A DNA stretch of 64,000 nucleotides from NCBI RefSeq assembly GCF_020410765.1, contig NZ_CP084541.1, positions 6,502,001 to 6,566,000 of the forward strand, given 5' to 3'. The position numbers and the translations under genes were made by a program. Numbering within the stretch: position 1 is the stretch's first letter; each line of letters starts with the position of its first letter. Source of the stretch: Streptomyces marincola (GTDB taxonomy: Bacteria; Actinomycetota; Actinomycetes; Streptomycetales; Streptomycetaceae). This document shows positions 26,556 to 33,110 of this stretch, piece by piece. A model generated the notes under the pieces. The model searched no databases and was not told where the DNA came from. It was given only the letters and a program-made list of their open reading frames with translations.

Positions 26556-26792
26556 ATGGAGCGCATCTACAACGGCATGCCGGCCAAGCACTTGGGCACC
26601 GAGGGCTGGGCCAAGCCGTGGAGCGGCGGCAACGGCGGAAGCTGCGTCGAGGTGATGAGGCTCCGGGACGGACGAGTGGCCTTGAGGCAGTCGACCGATC
26701 CCGACGGGCCGGCGCTGATCTGCACCCATCACGAGATCCGGCGATTCATCCAAGGGGTGAAATCCGGGGAAGCGGACTTTCTGCTCGTGTGA
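26556..26792 (+). CDS. DUF397 small protein (WhiJ partner type)
   Basis: A 78-residue protein with the DUF397 layout: WSGGNGGSCVEVMRLRDG, then VALRQSTDPDGPAL, ending in a helix (HHEIRRFIQGVKSGEADF). AAGGAG precedes ATG 26556 by 8 bp, and the gene starts 2 bp after the regulator stop. Small proteins of this family bind or relieve the neighbouring WhiJ-like repressor. Confidence 0.88.
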   Translation: MERIYNGMPAKHLGTEGWAKPWSGGNGGSCVEVMRLRDGRVALRQSTDPDGPALICTHHEIRRFIQGVKSGEADFLLV

Positions 26793-26813
26793 CCGCGGGG
26801 AGGAGCGGGCGCG

Positions 26814-27689
26814 GTGTCCACCCACGGGGGGGCGGACACCGCGCCCGCGTCGAACACACAGAGGACGGAGCACGCTGTGAACGAGATGGGCTTCTCGGCC
26901 GAACAGATCGACACCAGCCGCGCGCATCCCGCGCGTATGTACGACTATTTCCTCGGTGGGCAGGACAACTACGAGGTCGACCGGGAGGCGGCCGAGCGCA
27001 TCATGCGGCTGCTGCCCGACATCGAGATGGCGGCGCGCGAGAACCGCGGCTTCCTGCGCCGGGCCACCAGGGCCGTGGCCCGGCGCGGCATCGGCCAGAT
27101 CATCGATGTCGGGACCGGTATACCCACCTCGCCGAACACCCACGAGATCGCCCGCGCGGTCAACCCGGACGTCCGGGTGGCCTACGTCGACAACGACCCG
27201 ATCGTCAGCACCTACGCGGGAGCCAAGCTCGTCAACGACGGCAACGCGGCGTTCGCCCTCGCGGACCTGCGCGACCCCAAGGCCGTGCTCGACAGCCCGG
27301 CCGTCGCCCGGCTCATCGACTTCGGGCAGCCGGTGGCACTGCTCCTCGTGGCGATCCTCCACTTCGTGGACGACGCGTCCGACCCGGCCGGCATCGTGCG
27401 CGCGCTGACCGAGCCGCTGGCGCCCGGCAGCGTGCTGGTCCTCAGCCACGGCACCATGGACTTCCACGACTCCGAGCGGATCGACCAGGTGCGCGAGGTG
27501 TACGCGGACTCCACGGCGAACCTGACGCCGCGCCCACTGAGCGAGATCGCCGCCTACTTCGACGGGTTCGACCTCATCGATCCCCCCGGGCTCGTCCAGC
27601 CGCCGTTCTGGCAGCCGGACGCCCCGGTGCCCGACGACCCGATGCTGCGCGGGCTGGGGTTCTACTGCGGAGTCGGCGTCAAGCGCTGA
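26814..27689 (+). CDS. SAM-dependent methyltransferase, DUF574 (Methyltransf_19)
   Basis: A 291-residue class I methyltransferase with DTSRAHPARMYDYFLGGQDNY near the start, the SAM-binding IDVGTGIPTSPNTHEIA, the acidic AYVDNDPIV and LVAILHFVDD. The family is restricted to actinomycetes and often accompanies WhiJ/DUF397 loci; its substrate is unknown. GTG 26814 has GGAGGAG at about 6 bp. It begins 21 bp after the DUF397 gene and is probably in the same operon. Confidence 0.85.
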   Translation: MSTHGGADTAPASNTQRTEHAVNEMGFSAEQIDTSRAHPARMYDYFLGGQDNYEVDREAAERIMRLLPDIEMAARENRGFLRRATRAVARRGIGQIIDVGTGIPTSPNTHEIARAVNPDVRVAYVDNDPIVSTYAGAKLVNDGNAAFALADLRDPKAVLDSPAVARLIDFGQPVALLLVAILHFVDDASDPAGIVRALTEPLAPGSVLVLSHGTMDFHDSERIDQVREVYADSTANLTPRPLSEIAAYFDGFDLIDPPGLVQPPFWQPDAPVPDDPMLRGLGFYCGVGVKR

Positions 27690-27692
27690 CCG

Positions 27693-27728
27693 CGGGGGGC
27701 GTGTGCCGCTGGGCACGCGCCCCCCGCC
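27693..27728. terminator. Bidirectional terminator between the DUF574 gene and lacZ
   Basis: A 16-bp stem with a single G-U-type mismatch, GCGGGGGGCGTGTGCC against GGCACGCGCCCCCCGC, with a 4-nt loop. It starts 3 bp after the methyltransferase stop and ends 5 bp before the convergent beta-galactosidase stop. Confidence 0.7.
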
Positions 27729-27732
27729 TGGC

Positions 27733-30687
27733 TCAGCCCGCCGGGGACTCCGGCGCGACCTCCCGGAACGACAGGGAGAACTCGGCCGCCCCGGCGGCGA
27801 GGAGGTACTGCGGCAGCGGCCCGGGGCCGCAGGACTGGCTGCCGATCCCCTGCTGCCCGTGGTCGAGGTTGACCCACACCGCGTCGCCGGGAACCAGGTC
27901 CGTGGTGTGCGAGGCGGCGTCGAGCTGCTCGCTCGTCCAGCGCCGCGCGGTGAACCAGAACGGTGCCGAGCCCGCCCTCATCCGCAGTCCCGAGCCGTCC
28001 GCGGTGCGCAGTTCGGCCCAGCGGACATCGGCCCGCGCCCCGTTCTCCTGCGGTCGCACGTACGGCGTCTGAAGTGCGTCGACCGGCAGTTCCCAGCGGC
28101 CGAGCGCCGCGGCGGCGCGGGTGTCCGGGTACGCCTCGCCCGGTCCGCCACCGAACCAGGCGGCGCGCCCGAACGCCGCCGGCAGTCCCAGGCGCAGCCC
28201 GAGCCGGGGGAGCGGGCAGGGCCAGTCGCCCTCCGCCGTCACCGCCACGTTCAGCCACAGCTCGTCCCCGGTCGCGCTCCACCGGTACTCGGTGCGCAGT
28301 CCGGCGTCGGTCGCGGCCGGCGCGACGCGCGTGCGCACGGTGAGGGTGCCGTCCTCCAGGCTCACGCCGTCGAGACGGTGGCGCACGCGGTGCAGGCCGA
28401 GTTCGCGCCAGCGCATGCCGTACCTGGCCTCCTCGTGCCAGGAGGCGCCGAGGTCGTTGTCGGTGGGCGCGCGCCACACGTCCAGGCGCGGCGCCGACAC
28501 GGGGACGAGGCCGCCGAGCCGCGTCAGGGCGCCGGTGGCGGCGTCGAACTCCGCCGGCCCGAGCGTGATCGTGCCGTCCGCGCGCCGGCCGGCGACGGCG
28601 AGCGCGGGCGCCGGGGCCGCGCGCCGCCGGTGACCCGAGGCGGCGATCTGCCCCCAGGCCACGACGTGGCCCGCGGCGGCCCACGCGGTGTCCCGGGCGA
28701 GCACCGCGCGCACGGTCCACACGGACTCGCCCTCCGCGCCGCCGCCCGCCGCGGGGGCCGGCGGCAGCGCGATGTCGGCCGACTCGCCGGGGGCCAGGGG
28801 CGGGACGTCGAGCAGGCCTCCGCCCAGGCGTTCGCCGTCGGTCTCGAAGACCCACTCGAAGGCCAGGTGGGACAGGTCGGCGAAATCGTGGCCGTTGCGC
28901 ACGGTGAGCGTGCCGCGCCCGGCGTCGCCGGTGATGCGCACCGGTTCGATGACCTTCTTGTACTCAAGCAGCCCGGGCGAGGGCGTGCGGTCGGGGAACA
29001 GCAGGCCGTCGCACACGAAGTTGCCGTCGTGCACCTCTTCGCCGAAGTCGCCCCCGTAGGCGAAGTAGGTCCGCCCGTCGGGCGTCCGCTTCGGCAGCCC
29101 GTGGTCGATCCACTCCCAGACGAAGCCGCCCTGGAGTCGCTCGTAGGTCTCGAACAGCCGTTGGTACTCGGAGAGCCCGCCCGGTCCGTTGCCCATGGCG
29201 TGCGCGTACTCGCACAGCAGGAACGGGAGCGACCGCCTGCGGGCGTCGAGGTCCGGGTCGGCCAGCGGTTCCTCCTCGCGGCGCCCGATCAGCTCGACCT
29301 CGGCGTGCGAGGCGTACATCCGCGAGTAGAAGTCGCTGTCCGGGTACGTGCTGTCGTTCTCGTAGTGCAGCGGGCGGGAGGGGTCGCGGTCCCGGATCCA
29401 GCGGGCCATGGCGCCGAGCCCCGCGCCGCCCCCGCTCTCGTTGCCCAGCGACCAGATCACGACGGAGGGGTGGTTCTTGTCCCGCTCGACCATGCGCCGG
29501 GCGCGGTCGACGAGGGCGGGGGTGAACCGCTCGTCGGTGACGGGATTGCCGCGCCACTCCGGGAAGAAGCTGAAGCCGTGGGTCTCCAGGTCGCATTCGT
29601 CGATGACCCACAGGCCCAGTTCGTCGCACAGGTCGAGGAACGCGGGATGCGGCGGGTAGTGGCTGGTGCGGACGGCGTTGATGTTGTGCCGCTTCATCAG
29701 CAGGATGTCCTGCCGCATGGTCTCGACGTCCACCGCGCGCCCGGCCTCGGGGTGGAACTCGTGCCGGTTCACGCCGCGGAAGAGGACGCGCCGGCCGTTG
29801 GCCCGGAACACCCCGTCCCGCACGACCACCGTGCGGAAGCCGATGCGCAGCGGAATCCGCTCGCCCGCGGTGGCGAGCACGCCGTCGTACAGGCGCGGGG
29901 TCTCGGCCGTCCACGGCTCGACGGGAACGGATGCCTCCTCGCCGGTTTCGAGGTCGAGGCCGAGCTCGGGCACGGTCACCCGCCCCTGCGGCGCGCTGTC
30001 CACGCGCAGGGTGCCGCGGCCGGTGGTGTGGTCGTAGCCGGCGTGGACGAAGAAGTCGGCCGGCGCGTGCTCGGGCCTGTGGTGCAGGCCGACCTCGCGG
30101 AAGATGCCCGGCAGCCACCACATGTCCTGGTCCTCCAGGTAGGACCCGGCCGACCACTGGTGGACGCGGACGGCGAGCACGTTGCCCGCCGGCCGCAGCA
30201 GGTGGCCGACCGCGAACTCGTGGGGCAGCCTGCTGCCCGTGAACGTGCCGAGTTCCCGCCCGTTGAGCCACACCCGCGCGCAGGACTCCACACCCTCGAA
30301 GCGCAGCACGGTCTCGCCGTCCGCGGGCCAGTCGGGAGGCAGGTCGAAGACCCGCCTGTGGTCGCCGGTCGGGTTCTCGGTGGGGACCCGGGGCGGGTCG
30401 ACGGGGAAGGGGTACTGCACGTTCGTGTAGGCCGGAGCGCCGTGGCCCTGGAGGACCCAGTGGCCCGGGACCGCCACCTCCGACCAGCCGGCGAGGTCGG
30501 CGTCGTCCGCGACGAAGCCGGTACCCGTTCCCTCCGCGGTGTCCGCGAGCCGGAACTGCCACGTGCCGTCGAGGGAGAGCCGCACCGCGTCGGAGGCGGC
30601 GTACCAGGCGCGGGCGGGGAGCGTTCCGCTGCCGGGGGAGTGGTCCTCGTAATAGGGGAGCCGGGCGTCCTCGGACCGGGTGTCCAT
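27733..30687 (-). CDS. lacZ: Beta-galactosidase, GH2, LacZ type
   Basis: A 984-residue enzyme with all five LacZ domains: sugar-binding (DGTWQFRLAD), Ig-like domains, TIM barrel and the C-terminal Bgal_small_N domain (RLGLRLGLP, WFGGGPGEAYPDTR). GNESG near residue 416 carries the acid/base Glu and LCEYAHAMGN near 494 the nucleophile Glu. There is no signal peptide, so it hydrolyses imported beta-galactosides. AGGAG precedes ATG 30687 by 4 bp. It stands alone on its strand. Confidence 0.94.
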   Translation of the reverse strand: MDTRSEDARLPYYEDHSPGSGTLPARAWYAASDAVRLSLDGTWQFRLADTAEGTGTGFVADDADLAGWSEVAVPGHWVLQGHGAPAYTNVQYPFPVDPPRVPTENPTGDHRRVFDLPPDWPADGETVLRFEGVESCARVWLNGRELGTFTGSRLPHEFAVGHLLRPAGNVLAVRVHQWSAGSYLEDQDMWWLPGIFREVGLHHRPEHAPADFFVHAGYDHTTGRGTLRVDSAPQGRVTVPELGLDLETGEEASVPVEPWTAETPRLYDGVLATAGERIPLRIGFRTVVVRDGVFRANGRRVLFRGVNRHEFHPEAGRAVDVETMRQDILLMKRHNINAVRTSHYPPHPAFLDLCDELGLWVIDECDLETHGFSFFPEWRGNPVTDERFTPALVDRARRMVERDKNHPSVVIWSLGNESGGGAGLGAMARWIRDRDPSRPLHYENDSTYPDSDFYSRMYASHAEVELIGRREEEPLADPDLDARRRSLPFLLCEYAHAMGNGPGGLSEYQRLFETYERLQGGFVWEWIDHGLPKRTPDGRTYFAYGGDFGEEVHDGNFVCDGLLFPDRTPSPGLLEYKKVIEPVRITGDAGRGTLTVRNGHDFADLSHLAFEWVFETDGERLGGGLLDVPPLAPGESADIALPPAPAAGGGAEGESVWTVRAVLARDTAWAAAGHVVAWGQIAASGHRRRAAPAPALAVAGRRADGTITLGPAEFDAATGALTRLGGLVPVSAPRLDVWRAPTDNDLGASWHEEARYGMRWRELGLHRVRHRLDGVSLEDGTLTVRTRVAPAATDAGLRTEYRWSATGDELWLNVAVTAEGDWPCPLPRLGLRLGLPAAFGRAAWFGGGPGEAYPDTRAAAALGRWELPVDALQTPYVRPQENGARADVRWAELRTADGSGLRMRAGSAPFWFTARRWTSEQLDAASHTTDLVPGDAVWVNLDHGQQGIGSQSCGPGPLPQYLLAAGAAEFSLSFREVAPESPAG

Positions 30688-30754
30688 GGGTCTCCTCTGA
30701 CGTGCGGGTGCGGCCGGGCGCCGGGCCGCCGGCGAAGCCGGGGCAGCCGGCAGG

Positions 30755-30813
30755 TGTTGATATCTGTGCTTCGCTGTTCGATCACGCTAGAACGTGTGGA
30801 GGCGATCCGACAA
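30755..30813 (-). promoter_or_regulatory. lacZ promoter with paired TGTT-GAT half-sites
   Basis: On the minus strand TTGTCG (30813-30808) and TAGCGT (30789-30784) are 18 bp apart and read as -35 and -10. Immediately downstream are two direct repeats, seen on the plus strand as TGTTCGATCA (30775-30784) and TGTTGATATC (30755-30764), spaced by 20 bp, about two helical turns. TGTTCGAT-type half-sites are typical of DeoR-family repressors. The rest of the 30688-30996 gap shows nothing else. Confidence 0.4.
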
Positions 30814-30996
30814 GCCCCTCCGCCCGGGGGAACTCCAGGTGGGGGCGGGGGGAAGCGGTCGCGTTGTGCCGTCACCCGCGCCGGAGCCGGTCGTTCCTGT
30901 TCATGAGTGCGCAACATCCTTGGCATGAGCACGACTTGGCGAGGGTAAGGCGCTCATGCACGACTCGTCCCCCACAGACCTTCTCTGGGAGGTTCC

Positions 30997-31806
30997 ATGA
31001 AGCTGCGCCGCTGTCTGACGGTTGCCGCCACCGCGGTCGCCGCCCTCGGCGTGACCGCACTCGGGCCCGCGGCGGCCTCCGGCCAGGAGACCCCTGCCGC
31101 CGCCGTGGAGTACGTGGCCCTCGGTGATTCCTACGCCTCCGGTGTCGGCGCCGGCAGCTACGACGGCAGCAGCGGTGACTGCCGCCGCAGCACCGTCGCC
31201 TATCCCGAGTTGTGGGCCGATGCCAACGCGCCCGCCTCGTTCGACTTCACCGCGTGCTCCGGCGCGCGCACCACCGACGTCCTGAACAACCAGCTCGGCC
31301 CCCTCGACGCGAACACCACCCTCGTCAGCATCAGCATCGGCGGCAACGACGCCGGCTTCGCGAGCACCATGCAGACCTGCGTGCTCCAGGGCACCAACGC
31401 CTGCGTGTCCGCCGTCGCCACCGCCAACACCTACATCACCAACACCCTGCCCGGCCGCCTCGACACCGTGTACGAGGCCATCAGCACCCGCGCCCCCAAC
31501 GCCGAGGTCGTCGTTCTCGGCTACCCCCGCATGTACGAACTGGACGGCAGCTGCTGGCTCGGCATCAGCGAGCAGTCCAGGGCCGCGATCAACGGAGCCG
31601 CGGACAACCTCAGCGAGGTGATCGGCAAGCGCGCCGCCGACCACGGATTCACCTACGGCGACGTCAGGCCGGCGTTCACGGGCCACGAGATCTGCTCGGG
31701 CGACTCGTGGCTGCACAGCGTCACCTGGCCGATCGGCGACTCCTACCACCCGACGGCCGAGGGTCAGTCCGGCGGCTACTACCCGGTGTTCGAGAACCTC
31801 GCCTGA
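30997..31806 (+). CDS. Secreted SGNH/GDSL hydrolase (lipase/esterase)
   Basis: A 269-residue protein with a signal peptide (cleavage near residue 28-30, AAASG). YVALGDSYASG carries the catalytic Ser, SIGGNDAGF the oxyanion Gly/Asn, and DSYHPTAEGQ the Asp-His pair. Six Cys in the mature protein suit the three disulfides of streptomycete GDSL lipases. GGGAGG precedes ATG 30997. The 3' end overlaps the convergent SWIM gene by 28 bp. Confidence 0.9.
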   Translation: MKLRRCLTVAATAVAALGVTALGPAAASGQETPAAAVEYVALGDSYASGVGAGSYDGSSGDCRRSTVAYPELWADANAPASFDFTACSGARTTDVLNNQLGPLDANTTLVSISIGGNDAGFASTMQTCVLQGTNACVSAVATANTYITNTLPGRLDTVYEAISTRAPNAEVVVLGYPRMYELDGSCWLGISEQSRAAINGAADNLSEVIGKRAADHGFTYGDVRPAFTGHEICSGDSWLHSVTWPIGDSYHPTAEGQSGGYYPVFENLA

Positions 31807-33110
31807 CGGCGGCTCGCGCCAGGGAAGCCACCCTCGGTACCGGTCCGGTCGCCGTCCCCGCCGCCGAGCGCGGCGTTCAGGGCGGCGGCCGGGTCCGTCT
31901 CGGCCGGCCCCGCCGGCCACCAGCGCCCCCGCTCCTTGCGGAACGGCCACCACCGGCCCTCCGCGTCGCACCGCACCTGCACGCCCGCGCCGACCACCGT
32001 CCACCGGCCGCCGCCCCCGCGCAGCACCGGGCGGGTGTCCTCGCCCGCCCAGGCCGAGGCGAGCAGGTCGAGCGCCCCCGCGGGCACCGTGGCCGGCGGC
32101 GCGTCGAGCACGGCGAGCGCCGCGCGCCCGCCGAACCGCCAGGCCCGCACGGCCACTTCCATCTCCACCGGGGAACGACCGCAGCCGCGTGCCAGCCGCG
32201 CGGCGACGCGCGGCTCGGGGGCGTGGGCCGCCAGCCGCACCGCGTCCTCCCACAGGCCGAGCGGAGCGGGCACCGCCGCCTCCGCGTGACCGGGCCCGAG
32301 AGCGGCGGCGAGCAGCCGGGCGCACCGCGCCGCCGTTCCCGCCACCAGGAACGCCAGCGCCTCGACGTCCAGTCCGTCCGCCGGCGGGACGCCGCCGCCG
32401 AGCGCGGGCCCGGCCCCGGGCTCCGGCACGGCCGGCGGCGGCGCCGGCAGCGGCACGGGTCCTGCCGCCCACCGCGCGAACGCCTCGGCCGCCGGTACCC
32501 CGGGCGGCGGCCCGGCCGCCCCGGCGGGCGCGGCCCCGGCCGCGCTGCGCCGCTGCACCTCCTCGGTCAGTTCCCGCTCGCCGCGCCCGCGCAGCAGCAG
32601 CAACAGGAACGGATCGGCGTCCAGCAGCCGCGCCACCTGGTAGCTGAGCGCGGCGGTGTGCGCGCAGTGGTCCCACTCGCCGCACTCGCACTCCGGCTCC
32701 AGGTCGCCGATGCCCGGCAGCAGGTCGACCCCCGCCGCCTCGGCGTCCGCCACGAGCTGGGGCGACATCTCCCGGTCGAGCAGCGCGGCGATGTGCCCGC
32801 CCTCGCCCGCCACCGTGTGCAGGAACCGGTCCCACTCGGCGGCGGTCAACTGCCGCAGCAGCACGTCCGCGCGGTGACCGACGCCGTCCCTGCCCCTGAC
32901 CACGGCGGTCAGCCGTCCCGGCCGCACGGACACGGCGCCCACCGCCCCGGCCCTCGCGTGCCGGCGCCCCTGCCGCAGCCGACCGCCGTCCAGCGCGGTG
33001 TCCTCCAGCGCCTTCAGCCAGCTCCTGCCCCACCAGGTGGCGGCGAACCCCTGCCCGCGGGCGGGCGGCAGCGCCCGGAGGACGAGCTCGTCCGGCGTCG
33101 TCGCACTCAT
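31779..33110 (-). CDS. SWIM zinc-finger domain protein coupled to the SNF2 helicase
   Basis: A 443-residue protein whose SWIM motif CECGEWDHCAH (C-x-C-xn-C-x-H) lies near residue 150. The N-terminus has the family segment WWGRSWLKALE; the rest is Ala/Pro-rich. ATG 33110 overlaps the stop of the SNF2 gene as ATGA, so the two are co-translated. SWIM domains bind DNA or partner proteins; in bacteria this pairing with a SNF2 ATPase is widespread but its job is undefined. The C-terminal codons run into the end of the convergent lipase gene. Confidence 0.83.
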   Translation of the reverse strand: MSATTPDELVLRALPPARGQGFAATWWGRSWLKALEDTALDGGRLRQGRRHARAGAVGAVSVRPGRLTAVVRGRDGVGHRADVLLRQLTAAEWDRFLHTVAGEGGHIAALLDREMSPQLVADAEAAGVDLLPGIGDLEPECECGEWDHCAHTAALSYQVARLLDADPFLLLLLRGRGERELTEEVQRRSAAGAAPAGAAGPPPGVPAAEAFARWAAGPVPLPAPPPAVPEPGAGPALGGGVPPADGLDVEALAFLVAGTAARCARLLAAALGPGHAEAAVPAPLGLWEDAVRLAAHAPEPRVAARLARGCGRSPVEMEVAVRAWRFGGRAALAVLDAPPATVPAGALDLLASAWAGEDTRPVLRGGGGRWTVVGAGVQVRCDAEGRWWPFRKERGRWWPAGPAETDPAAALNAALGGGDGDRTGTEGGFPGASRRQARFSNTG

